Below are positions 8,508 through 15,653 of a stretch of DNA of 34,929 nt, piece after piece. The translations under genes and the position numbers were made by a program. The stretch is from an uncultured bacterium (GTDB taxonomy: Bacteria > Planctomycetota > Phycisphaerae > Phycisphaerales > SM1A02): positions 1 to 34,929 of the forward strand of contig CAIXJC010000004.1 in NCBI GenBank assembly GCA_903919715.1. The letters run 5' to 3'. Numbering within the stretch: position 1 is the first letter of the stretch; the number at the start of each line of letters is the position of its first letter. Below the pieces are notes generated by a model. The model was given only the letters and a program-made list of their open reading frames with translations, was not told where the DNA came from and searched no databases.

Positions 8508-9764
8508 ATGGAGCCCAGAACTATGGAGCGAAAGAAAGTTCAAATCAAACGCGTGTTCCCTGGTTTTCGTGAATTGGCAGCTTTGATTCGTTTTCGCAAG
8601 CTCGTCTTGAGCCCAAAGCGCAGGCGTTTATCGCGTGCGCTGACAATTCAAGATCTCCGCAAGATCGCACGACGTCTCACGCCCCAAGGGCCATTCGATT
8701 ACACCGATGGCGCGGCGGATTCGGAATCAAGTCTGACGCGTGCGCGCATTGCATTCGAACAAATCGAGTTTCAGCCACGCGTCCTTCGCAACGTCTCGCA
8801 AGTCGATCTTTCCGTCGAGATGTTTGGCAAGCGTGTGTCGATGCCGATGGGTATCGCACCGACTGGCTTCGCACGCATGATGCAGACGGAGGGAGAGATC
8901 GCAGGCTGCACGGCTGCAGCTGCCGCAGGAATTCCGTTTTGCCTTTCAACAATGGGTACACGCTCGATCGAAGATGTCGTGGCTGCGGCGCCGAACGGGC
9001 GAAATTTCTTTCAGCTCTATATGTGGAAAGATCGTCAGCGCAGTATGGAATTAGTCCGCCGAGCCCAAGAAGCAGGCGTTGACACACTTGTCTTGACCGT
9101 TGACGTTCCCGTGGCGGGTGCACGCCTTCGCGATGTTCGCAATGGAATGACAATTCCGCCGTCGTTGTCGGCGAGCACGATTCTCAACGCGATCCCGCGA
9201 CCAGGTTGGTGGTTCAACTTGTTGACGACCGAGCCACTGAAATTCGCATCACTCGCAGAGTGGAAGGGGACTGTTGCTGAGTTGCTCGATCACATGTTCG
9301 ATCCAACTGTTGGGTTCGATGACCTCAAGTGGATCCGGACTCAGTGGAAGGGCAGTCTCTTGGTGAAGGGGATTCAGAATGCCGATGATGCAGAACTTGC
9401 AGTTGCCGCCGGTGCGGACGGTGTCATTCTTTCAAGCCACGGTGGGCGACAGCTTGACCGCGCTCCAGTTCCGTTTTATTTACTTCCCGAAGTCGTCGCG
9501 CGAATTGGCGGCAAGGCTGAGATCCATTTGGATACGGGAATCATGCACGGATCTGATGTGATCGCTTCGATTGCATGCGGAGCGAACTTCACATGGATCG
9601 GTCGCGCTTATTTGTATGGCTTGATGGCTGGCGGGCGTGAAGGTGTCGATCGATCAATCGAAATCTTGCACGGCCAAATGATTCGCACGATGAAACTACT
9701 CGGCGCACGAACAGTGTCCGATCTCACTCCAGATCACGTCAAGTTTCTGCGCAGTCGGGGATAA
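8508..9764 (+). CDS. FMN-dependent alpha-hydroxy-acid dehydrogenase (L-lactate dehydrogenase/glycolate oxidase family)
   Basis: TIM-barrel flavoenzyme of 418 residues that oxidises an L-2-hydroxy acid such as lactate to the keto acid. The ATG at 8508 has an ideal Shine-Dalgarno AAAGGA 6 nt upstream; a TTG at 8487 is the only in-frame alternative. Family landmarks visible are MPMGIAPTGF (about 112-121), STMGTRSIED, FFQLYMWKD with Y171, LTVDVP, LVKGI with the FMN-contacting lysine 287, and the catalytic SSHGGRQLDR with H311 and R314. The FMN-phosphate region reads LDTGIMHGSDV rather than the common DGGIRRGTDV, so it belongs to a distinct subfamily. The N-terminal 45 residues are basic and lack a signal peptide. 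It is divergent from the sulfatase and stands alone. The precise substrate is unknown. Confidence 0.92.
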   Translation: MEPRTMERKKVQIKRVFPGFRELAALIRFRKLVLSPKRRRLSRALTIQDLRKIARRLTPQGPFDYTDGAADSESSLTRARIAFEQIEFQPRVLRNVSQVDLSVEMFGKRVSMPMGIAPTGFARMMQTEGEIAGCTAAAAAGIPFCLSTMGTRSIEDVVAAAPNGRNFFQLYMWKDRQRSMELVRRAQEAGVDTLVLTVDVPVAGARLRDVRNGMTIPPSLSASTILNAIPRPGWWFNLLTTEPLKFASLAEWKGTVAELLDHMFDPTVGFDDLKWIRTQWKGSLLVKGIQNADDAELAVAAGADGVILSSHGGRQLDRAPVPFYLLPEVVARIGGKAEIHLDTGIMHGSDVIASIACGANFTWIGRAYLYGLMAGGREGVDRSIEILHGQMIRTMKLLGARTVSDLTPDHVKFLRSRG

Positions 9765-9790
9765 AAGAAGAAGCGCAAGAATCGCACGAA

Positions 9791-11746
9791 TCATCCGCCG
9801 CGTTTCAATTCGAGTTCTTGCCAGCGTGCATAGAGCGTTGCAACCACGCCTTGAGCAGTTTCAAGCGCCTTGCATGCGGCGGCCATTTTGACATGATCAG
9901 CAGCGACTGAAGGATCATTCACACACGCTTCCGCGGCAGTGTGCGTGCGTTCGGCAATCGCGACTGCCGCTTCCATCAAGTTCAATTCGCGCTGGTCTTT
10001 GAAGTTCAACTTGCGCCGTATTGGTTTGACTGCAGCCTCCGAAGTTGGAGCCACTTTCTCGCTTGTGTTCGCGCTCGCATTCGCCGCATGTGCGACTCCT
10101 GCCGCAGTCACCGCCCTCTCTGCATTCGCCGCACGATTCGCATCAGCACGCACGGCGCGGCTGCGATCTTGAGCAGCACGTTCTGCGCGCTCAAGTGCGG
10201 CGAGTGCTTGATCCAAACTCGCCACGACCGATACGGACGCATCCGGTGCGCCAATCACAGTGATCGTTCGCGCGAGTCGCTTCAGCATCGTGCGATCATG
10301 TGTGACGAGTAAGACGGCGCCTGGGAATGACTCGACTGATTCCTCGAGTACTTCAAGAGTCGAAATGTCCAGATCGTTCGTCGGTTCGTCCAAGACCAAG
10401 ATGTCTGCAGGTTCCAGCATCATTCGCGCTAAGTGTGCGCGCGCACGCTCGCCTCCAGAAAGATTCCCGACTGTTTGCAACAACTGCGCATCTTGAAACA
10501 GAAATCTTCTCGCCCACGCAGTGATGTGCATCGGCTGACCTTGGAAGTCGACAAAGTCCCCCAGAGGACAAATTGCATCTCGCAGCAGCATCTGAGTCGG
10601 AATGTCTGCGCGCTCTTGTCGCAGCACGACGATTCTAGGTTTTGGATCAGCGAAGCGGATCGTTCCGGTGTCTGGCGTTAGGTCGCCGCAGAGAATTCGT
10701 AGAAGCGTTGTTTTACCGCTGCCGTTCGGCCCCATCAGTCCGACGCGATCGCCTGGTGCAAGTTCGAGATCGAGATCTCGAAAGAGTGTGCGTCCCTCAA
10801 ACCCCTTCGAGATTCCTTCAGCTGTAACCAATTTCCGAGTGCGGCGTCCACTCGCCGAGAAGTCCACACGCGCTCCTCCTGCATTCGCTGCAGTATTGCG
10901 CGCAGAAATCGCATCGAGCTCTCCGCGCCGATCGGCGCTGTCTTCGATGCGCCCTTTCGCCTTCGTGCGCCGCGCTTGTGCGCCACGCGAGAGCCACACA
11001 TTGTCGACACGAACTTCATTGGCAAGAGAGGCTTCGGCTTTCGCTTGCGCCTCCAGAAATTCACCGCGTCTTCGTAAAAACTCTGTGTAATTTCCTTCTG
11101 CTGCGATTGTCCCTTGCGGATATGCGCGACTGAGTTCAACCACCCGCGTCGCGACGCGTTCCAAGAACGTTCGATCGTGCGTAATAAAAACAGATGCTCC
11201 AGCGCGGATGTCATTGAATCCACGCACGAGAAATTGTTCGAGCCAACGAATGCCTTCGACATCAAGATGATTCGTGGGTTCATCGAGCAACAGCAGATCA
11301 GGCGCGCCACCTGCTTCGCACAATCCGCATGCAATTGACAGTCGTTTTTTCCAACCGCCAGATAATCGTTCTGCGGGCTCATCCATGCGAGCATCTGGAA
11401 ATCCCAGCTTTCCCAAGATCACGCATCCAAGAACTTCCGCCTCGTGCTGATCTCCATGCACGCTTGCTGCGCGCATCGCTGCAGCGGTTGCAGCCGAACG
11501 CGGTGTCGCTTGTGCATCAAACTCATCTCGCTGTGGCACATAGACGATGACTGCACCGCGCTGCGTTCGAACCATTCCCTCATCAGGTTCTTCTGCTCCT
11601 GCGAGCATGCGAAGCAACGTGCTCTTGCCCGCACCATTTGGACCGATGAATCCAACGCGGTCGCCGTCAGCAACGCTGATTGCTACTCCGTGAAAGAGTT
11701 CGCGCATTCCGTGCGACTTCGAGAGGTTGTTGGCTACAAGCAGCAT
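9791..11746 (-). CDS. ABC-F family ATPase, Uup-like
   Basis: Soluble twin-ATPase protein of 651 residues with no membrane segment. The first nucleotide-binding domain has Walker A GPNGAGKST (35-43), signature LSGGWKKR and Walker B LLLLDEPTNHLD. The second has GPNGSGKTT, LSGGERARAHLARM and DILVLDEPTNDLD. A long charged linker, rich in alanine and arginine, follows the second domain and ends in a predicted coiled coil (KLNFKDQRELNLMEAA onward). This matches Uup and its DNA- or ribosome-associated relatives more than EttA. Family members act on ribosomes or protect against DNA rearrangements; which applies here cannot be told. GGAG lies 6 nt before the ATG, and a TTGCCC-16-TATGAT promoter lies just upstream. 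It converges on the dehydrogenase gene with 26 nt between stops. Confidence 0.92.
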   Translation of the reverse strand: MLLVANNLSKSHGMRELFHGVAISVADGDRVGFIGPNGAGKSTLLRMLAGAEEPDEGMVRTQRGAVIVYVPQRDEFDAQATPRSAATAAAMRAASVHGDQHEAEVLGCVILGKLGFPDARMDEPAERLSGGWKKRLSIACGLCEAGGAPDLLLLDEPTNHLDVEGIRWLEQFLVRGFNDIRAGASVFITHDRTFLERVATRVVELSRAYPQGTIAAEGNYTEFLRRRGEFLEAQAKAEASLANEVRVDNVWLSRGAQARRTKAKGRIEDSADRRGELDAISARNTAANAGGARVDFSASGRRTRKLVTAEGISKGFEGRTLFRDLDLELAPGDRVGLMGPNGSGKTTLLRILCGDLTPDTGTIRFADPKPRIVVLRQERADIPTQMLLRDAICPLGDFVDFQGQPMHITAWARRFLFQDAQLLQTVGNLSGGERARAHLARMMLEPADILVLDEPTNDLDISTLEVLEESVESFPGAVLLVTHDRTMLKRLARTITVIGAPDASVSVVASLDQALAALERAERAAQDRSRAVRADANRAANAERAVTAAGVAHAANASANTSEKVAPTSEAAVKPIRRKLNFKDQRELNLMEAAVAIAERTHTAAEACVNDPSVAADHVKMAAACKALETAQGVVATLYARWQELELKRGG

Positions 11747-11780
11747 GCGTCACTCCGTCGTGCGATGCGGCGGGTCGGCG

Positions 11781-11808
11781 ATCATAGGATGTCGCTGCGC
11801 TAGGGCAA
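11781..11808 (-). promoter_or_regulatory. Sigma-70-like promoter of the ABC-F gene
   Basis: On the minus strand TTGCCC (11803-11808) and TATGAT (11781-11786) are separated by 16 nt and sit about 35-60 nt before the ATG, leaving a short leader that contains the GGAG ribosome site. Confidence 0.5.
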
Positions 11809-11830
11809 TGCGCACCAGCCAGATCAAGAA

Positions 11831-11846
11831 TTATGCGTTCGCATAA
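11831..11846. promoter_or_regulatory. Palindromic site, possible operator
   Basis: TTATGCG-TT-CGCATAA is a perfect inverted repeat. It lies just upstream of the -35 element of the ABC-F promoter (11803-11808), where an activator or a repressor of that promoter could bind. No matching second copy was noticed elsewhere in the window. Confidence 0.3.
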
Positions 11847-11963
11847 CAGGTGCCGGCGACTCTTGGCGGGCCCAATTCAGAAAAGGCCGCCATGTTTAGT
11901 GTTAGACAGTGCATTTTTAGCCTAAAAACGGCGATGCAAAAAATATATTCGTATTCTCGTCTC

Positions 11964-11969
11964 TATAAT
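11964..11969 (+). promoter_or_regulatory. Consensus -10 hexamer TATAAT
   Basis: A perfect -10 element in the A/T-rich part of the intergenic region, with no clear -35 partner at 16-18 nt. Transcription from here would give a leader of about 125 nt before the PEP-CTERM gene that includes the 12034-12055 hairpin. Confidence 0.35.
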
Positions 11970-12033
11970 TTGCAATTGCTTCCAGTGGGGGCATGTTCTC
12001 ATTGATTCGCGTCTGTAGGTACTTGGAGAGAGG

Positions 12034-12055
12034 AAAGCACTTCGGAAAGTGCTTT
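12034..12055 (+). promoter_or_regulatory. Terminator-like hairpin in the PEP-CTERM gene leader
   Basis: AAAGCACTT (12034-12042), a CGGA loop and AAGTGCTTT (12047-12055) make a perfect 9-bp stem followed by one more T. It is 46 nt before the chosen ATG, so it could act as an attenuator, an RNA-stability element or a binding site. Confidence 0.4.
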
Positions 12056-12101
12056 TATGAAAAGGGACAGTTCGGTTGTCTTTTTTCCATCCAGGTTCCC
12101 A

Positions 12102-12716
12102 ATGAAAAATAACAAAATCGCTTCGACCGTAATCGCAACAGTTGTGTGTGCGTCCTTCGTCCAACTGGCATCGGCATCGGTCGTGACTTTCACAAACAAA
12201 ACACTGTGGAATGCGTATTCCGCAAACCACGGAACTTCTGTGTCAACGGAAACTTTCAATTCATTGAGCGGTTACTACGCTGGTCCAGTCTCTGGAACCG
12301 CAGACTCGTCAGTTTGGACAGCGTCGGCTGAAAACGGTCTCTTTGCAGCAGCAGGACTCTTGCAAACCAATGATCCAGAAACCATGTCCTTCTCCTTCGC
12401 TGGCGGAGTTCAGGGAGTTTCTGCTTACATGTTCGCAACTGACACAAGCCTGAACAGTGCTCCAAGCGTGATGGAAGTCACCTTGTCGGATGGCTCGACA
12501 TATATCGGATATTCGACCAGTATCAACGACTTCGTTGGTTTTTACTCTAACGGCGCAGCGATTACTAGTTTGACGATTACCGCAACTGCGGTTCCTGGTG
12601 GACCAACAGCTGTTTATCCAACAGTTGACACCATGTACTTCGCCAATGTTCCTGCTCCAGGAGCCATTGCGCTTCTGGGACTCGCTGGACTTGTTGGTCG
12701 ACGTCGACGTAACTGA
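12102..12716 (+). CDS. Exported PEP-CTERM-like sorted protein
   Basis: A 204-residue secreted protein. The ATG at 12102 gives a standard signal peptide (MKNNKIASTVIATVVCASFVQLASA). An in-frame ATG 45 nt upstream would add a charged extension (MKRDSSVVFFPSR) and is less likely. The mature part is Ser/Thr/Ala/Gly-rich and beta-like, with no recognised catalytic motif. The C-terminus has the PEP-CTERM pattern: the VPAPG motif, a hydrophobic helix IALLGLAGLVG and a terminal RRRRN cluster, the form typical of Phycisphaerae. Such tails are processed by exosortase-type systems and usually mark surface or extracellular-matrix proteins. No exosortase gene lies in this window. The gene ends at a strong terminator. 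Confidence 0.85.
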   Translation: MKNNKIASTVIATVVCASFVQLASASVVTFTNKTLWNAYSANHGTSVSTETFNSLSGYYAGPVSGTADSSVWTASAENGLFAAAGLLQTNDPETMSFSFAGGVQGVSAYMFATDTSLNSAPSVMEVTLSDGSTYIGYSTSINDFVGFYSNGAAITSLTITATAVPGGPTAVYPTVDTMYFANVPAPGAIALLGLAGLVGRRRRN

Positions 12717-12769
12717 TTCATCAATAACCGAGTCGCTCTTGCAAGAGGACTCGATTTACTGGAACTTCA

Positions 12770-12800
12770 AAAGCCCTCGACGCAAAACGTCGGGGGCTTT
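12770..12800 (+). terminator. Strong intrinsic terminator after the PEP-CTERM gene
   Basis: AAAGCCCTCGACG (12770-12782), loop CAAAA and CGTCGGGGGCTTT (12788-12800) pair over 13 bp with one G-T wobble. The stem is followed by CTTTTAT. It isolates the PEP-CTERM gene from the EF-hand gene downstream. Confidence 0.85.
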
Positions 12801-12839
12801 CTTTTATATAGCCTTTTTTATAGTTAGTATCCTTCCACT

Positions 12840-13652
12840 ATGAAGACAACCACACTTGCTATCTGCGCCAGCCTTTTCGTTTCATCCCTCGCTTTGTCGC
12901 AGGCTTCGACGCCTCCAGCTGAACAACCTCAGGGTCGTCCGACAGGTGGAGGCCCAGGTGGACCGGGCGGTCCCGATGGCCCAGGTGGCCCAGGTGGCCT
13001 AGGTGGCCCAGGCGGCGGTCAAGGTGCAGCGCAGTTGGTGCAGCGACTGATGCAGAGCGATAAAGATGGAGATGGGAAGTTGAGTGCTGAAGAACTGCCT
13101 CCGCAGTTCGCGGAAATCTTCCCAGCGATTGACACGAACAAAGATGGGTTCCTTGATCAGAACGAAATTTTGCTTCTTGCCAAATCACAGGGCGAAGGTC
13201 GTGGTGGCGCTCGTGGTGCTCGCGGTGGAGCAGGTGGAGCTCCGCAGAACTTTGAGGGAGCGATGAAGCAAGTCAATCGCGGCTTCAAGGGACTCAAGGG
13301 TTCAGCATTCGATGCCACGACCAAAGCAAAGGACTTGGAGCAAGTTCAGAATATTCAGGCAGGTCTCGTTGCGGCGAAAGGTATGTGTTCAACCGTTCGC
13401 ATGGCACCGCAGGCCAAAGCCAAGTACGGCGACGACAACACGAAGTATCAACTTGATATGCGTACGCAGTTGATCGCATCATTGACAACAGCTATCGCGC
13501 TTGAAAGTGCAGTCCTTGCAGGAGATGCTGCAGCTGCCAAGAGTGCCTTCGCAAAGCTTGATCATCAAGAAGACGAAGGACACGAGAGCTTCAAGGCAGA
13601 GGAAGATGAAAAACCTGCAGCAAAGCCAGCGGTTCCAGCAAGCGCGAAGTAA
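12840..13652 (+). CDS. Secreted EF-hand protein with Gly/Pro-rich segment and cytochrome b562-like domain
   Basis: Exported protein of 270 residues. A signal peptide (MKTTTLAICASLFVSSLALS) is followed by a collagen-like Gly-Gly-Pro stretch (36-60) and two EF-hand loops with good calcium-ligand spacing (D74-KDGDGKLSAEE and D98-TNKDGFLDQNE). After a Gly/Arg/Ala linker (117-135) comes a helical domain (about 140-252) that resembles cytochrome b562 on manual comparison. M142 near the start of helix 1 and H248 near the end of helix 4 (EGHESFK) fall where the haem ligands would be. An Ala/Lys/Pro-rich tail ends it. Calcium binding is likely; haem binding is only inferred. No Shine-Dalgarno sequence is seen; TAGTAT lies 9 nt before the ATG. 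Confidence 0.8.
   Translation: MKTTTLAICASLFVSSLALSQASTPPAEQPQGRPTGGGPGGPGGPDGPGGPGGLGGPGGGQGAAQLVQRLMQSDKDGDGKLSAEELPPQFAEIFPAIDTNKDGFLDQNEILLLAKSQGEGRGGARGARGGAGGAPQNFEGAMKQVNRGFKGLKGSAFDATTKAKDLEQVQNIQAGLVAAKGMCSTVRMAPQAKAKYGDDNTKYQLDMRTQLIASLTTAIALESAVLAGDAAAAKSAFAKLDHQEDEGHESFKAEEDEKPAAKPAVPASAK
12945..13016 (+). repeat. Degenerate 9-bp tandem repeat encoding Gly-Gly-Pro
   Basis: About eight imperfect copies of a GGTGGCCCA unit inside the EF-hand gene encode a collagen-like GGP tract. Copy number is likely to vary between relatives. Confidence 0.75.
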
Positions 13653-13667
13653 CGCATTTCCTCGGCT

Positions 13668-14924
13668 CTAACTCAACTCTTGGTTCGGGGAGATCAGTAC
13701 GCCTGCGATTCCGCAGATCGCTATAAATATCAGTAGACCTGCTACGCCTTGGGGTCCCCAGTGGTCTGCAGCGAGCAACATCAAGAACGGACCTGTGCCG
13801 CCAACGATCGCTGATGCGCCGTCATACGAGATCGCGATTCCAGAGACGCGAACCGAAGGGGGGAAAAGTCGTGGCAGTAATCCCAGATAGGCGCCGATGA
13901 AAACTGCGCAGACCGCTCCGAGCATCACAAGCGGAGCGACGCCGACGTTGACGACTGCGCTATATGCAGGAAGCGCGGCAGCGACCATCGCAACCAGTGC
14001 GCACACGCAGACTTTTTTCGCGCCAATTCGGTCAGCGAGCCATCCGCTGATGACGTAAATCACCGACGCAATCCCAGAAGAAACAAGCGCCGTCGCATCG
14101 GCAGTCGACTGCGCAATGCCACAGTTGTGCACGAGAAATGATGGGAGCGCAAGGTAGAGAGCTGCAACAACCCATGCGTGAACCGAGCACATCAAAAAAC
14201 CAGCGATGATCGACCGCGGGGACTTTTGAAGCAGTGTTCGCAGCGGCAATTTGTCAATCTTGCCACTCGTACACAGCACGCTGAATGCTTCAGTTTCGCG
14301 CACATGGCGGCGCATGAAGTATGCGAAGACGCCGATGCAGCTTCCAAATACAAATGCGAGCCGCCAAGCCCATGCGTATGCATGGCCGTGACCAAAAATT
14401 GTTTCGATCATGAGCGCCACACTTTGGCCTAGTAAAAGTCCAGAATTGACGCCAGCGAGCAAGACAGCGGTTGCTATGCCGGCGCGTCGCGGCCCTGCAT
14501 GTTCGCTGAGCCAGCAGAGGGAAGCTGGGATTTCGCCGCCGAGCGCCATGCCTTGCAGAAGTCGCAATACAACAAGGAGTATCGGCGCTGCGATTCCAAG
14601 TGTGGCGTATCCAGGCAACAATCCGATGAGCAGTGTGGTGGCCGCCATGCCGAGAACTGTGTGAGAGAAAACATACGCACGACCTCGTCGATCAGCGACA
14701 TGCGCCCAGAGAATGCCGCCAAAGGGACGCGCGAAATATCCGACAGCGAAAATTGCAAATGCTTTGAGAGTTGCGGTCGGCGTTCCGGTATCAGCAGGGA
14801 AAAATGCAGCTCCGATTTGCGGCGCAAAGATAGCGAATATGACAAAGTCATAAAACTCAAAAATGCCACCGAGTGCGGAGATCGCAGTGGTTCGCCAGAG
14901 CGGCGGAGTCGTGGAGTGTGGCAT
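13668..14924 (-). CDS. MFS transporter, metabolite:H+ symporter (MHS) family
   Basis: Inner-membrane carrier of 418 residues with about 12 hydrophobic segments. The start of TM1 (GGIFEFYDFVIFAIFAP), the loop-2/3 block (ARPFGGILWAHVADRRGRAYVF) and the LRLLQGMALGGEIP segment are typical of the MHS branch (ProP, KgtP, ShiA relatives), which import carboxylates or betaines with protons. The substrate cannot be read from the sequence. It lies 57 nt after the carbonic anhydrase on the same strand, but has its own TATTTT 6 nt before the ATG and a hairpin in between, so it may be a separate unit. It converges on the EF-hand gene with 15 nt between stops. Confidence 0.88.
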   Translation of the reverse strand: MPHSTTPPLWRTTAISALGGIFEFYDFVIFAIFAPQIGAAFFPADTGTPTATLKAFAIFAVGYFARPFGGILWAHVADRRGRAYVFSHTVLGMAATTLLIGLLPGYATLGIAAPILLVVLRLLQGMALGGEIPASLCWLSEHAGPRRAGIATAVLLAGVNSGLLLGQSVALMIETIFGHGHAYAWAWRLAFVFGSCIGVFAYFMRRHVRETEAFSVLCTSGKIDKLPLRTLLQKSPRSIIAGFLMCSVHAWVVAALYLALPSFLVHNCGIAQSTADATALVSSGIASVIYVISGWLADRIGAKKVCVCALVAMVAAALPAYSAVVNVGVAPLVMLGAVCAVFIGAYLGLLPRLFPPSVRVSGIAISYDGASAIVGGTGPFLMLLAADHWGPQGVAGLLIFIAICGIAGVLISPNQELS

Positions 14925-14930
14925 ATGTCG

Positions 14931-14936
14931 AAAATA
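14931..14936 (-). promoter_or_regulatory. -10-like TATTTT placed for leaderless transcription of the MHS gene
   Basis: TATTTT on the minus strand is followed by 6 nt (CGACAT) and then the ATG. No Shine-Dalgarno and no -35 consensus are seen. Confidence 0.4.
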
Positions 14937-14966
14937 CCAAATCGCAATTCGAGTGCGTTTGCGTAC

Positions 14967-14991
14967 GCCGTCGTAAATGCCTTACGACGGC
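14967..14991 (-). terminator. Hairpin spanning the carbonic anhydrase stop codon
   Basis: GCCGTCGTAA and TTACGACGGC form a perfect 10-bp stem with a 5-nt loop. The TAA stop of the carbonic anhydrase lies inside the stem. There is no T-tract on either side, so it could instead protect the mRNA 3' end or attenuate read-through into the transporter gene. Confidence 0.45.
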
Positions 14992-15608
14992 AGTCGACAA
15001 GATGGCTCGAGCGCGCGAACTTCATCAACTGACTTCGTGAGGTCGCGGATCAAGCCATCGGCCAAGTCATAGATCCAACCATGCACGCGCACGTTGCGAT
15101 TTTCGCTCGCCAAGAGCACAGGGGATTCGCGCACGTGAACGACTTGCACGGCAACATTCAGCTCACACAAACGGCGCGCTCGACTCGTCGAGTTCGTTTC
15201 GCGTTCAATTTCATCTTTGTAAAACTTAGCGATGTCACGCACGTGACGAATCCAGTGATCGACCATGCGCCCTTCATTGGGGGCCAGCGCAGCAGAAATG
15301 CCGCCGCATCCGTAATGGCCACACACAATAATCTCCTCGATTCCCAGCACATTCACCGCGAAGTCGATCACTGCAAGACAATTCAGATCGCTATGAACAA
15401 CAAGATTCGCAACATTGCGGTGAACGAAAACTTCGCCCGGTGGAAGTCCGATGATTTCATTTGCAGGGACGCGACTGTCGGCGCATCCGATCCAGAGATA
15501 CCGAGGCTTCTGTTGGAGGGCGAGTGTCTGAAAAAATCCAGGATGCTCACGCTCCATGCGACCAGCCCAAGCACGGTTGTTGGCAAGCAGATGATCAAGA
15601 TTGGACAT
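14982..15608 (-). CDS. can: Beta-class carbonic anhydrase
   Basis: Cytoplasmic zinc enzyme of 208 residues interconverting CO2 and bicarbonate. Zinc ligands C42, H98 and C101 (IGCADSRV and CGHYGCGG) and the catalytic dyad D44-R46 are all present. Numbering coincides with the E. coli Can enzyme, supporting this start and the bacterial beta-CA subgroup. There is no signal peptide. TATCAT stands 6 nt before the ATG with TTCGAT 17 nt further up and no Shine-Dalgarno sequence, so the mRNA may be leaderless. The MHS-family transporter follows on the same strand; a functional link such as bicarbonate or carboxylate supply is possible but unproven. Confidence 0.95.
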   Translation of the reverse strand: MSNLDHLLANNRAWAGRMEREHPGFFQTLALQQKPRYLWIGCADSRVPANEIIGLPPGEVFVHRNVANLVVHSDLNCLAVIDFAVNVLGIEEIIVCGHYGCGGISAALAPNEGRMVDHWIRHVRDIAKFYKDEIERETNSTSRARRLCELNVAVQVVHVRESPVLLASENRNVRVHGWIYDLADGLIRDLTKSVDEVRALEPSCRLPS

Positions 15609-15614
15609 ATGCGG

Positions 15615-15620
15615 ATGATA
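15615..15620 (-). promoter_or_regulatory. -10-like TATCAT placed for leaderless transcription of the carbonic anhydrase gene
   Basis: TATCAT (minus strand) is followed by 6 nt (CCGCAT) and the ATG. A partial -35 (TTCGAT) lies 17 nt upstream. Confidence 0.45.
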
Positions 15621-15653
15621 TTCAGATGTGAGCGAGAATCGAAGGGTGGGGGG

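Larger units (their letters stand above)
11747..12101. other. 355-bp divergent intergenic region without a gene
   Basis: Separates the ABC-F gene from the PEP-CTERM gene. It holds a promoter reading leftward (11781-11808), a 16-bp palindromic site (11831-11846), a TATAAT hexamer (11964-11969) and a perfect 9-bp hairpin (12034-12055). The section 11900-11990 is clearly A/T-rich. I see no plausible small ORF or tRNA in it. Confidence 0.7.

Noticed and set aside
10735..11394. Open frame of 219 codons overlapping the ABC-F gene in another frame
   Set aside because: The ABC-F reading frame has both complete ATPase cassettes here; the alternative peptide shows no fold signature.
12945..13016. Possible CRISPR-like array because of the regular repeats
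   Set aside because: The 9-bp period is uninterrupted, in frame, and encodes Gly-Gly-Pro; there are no spacers.
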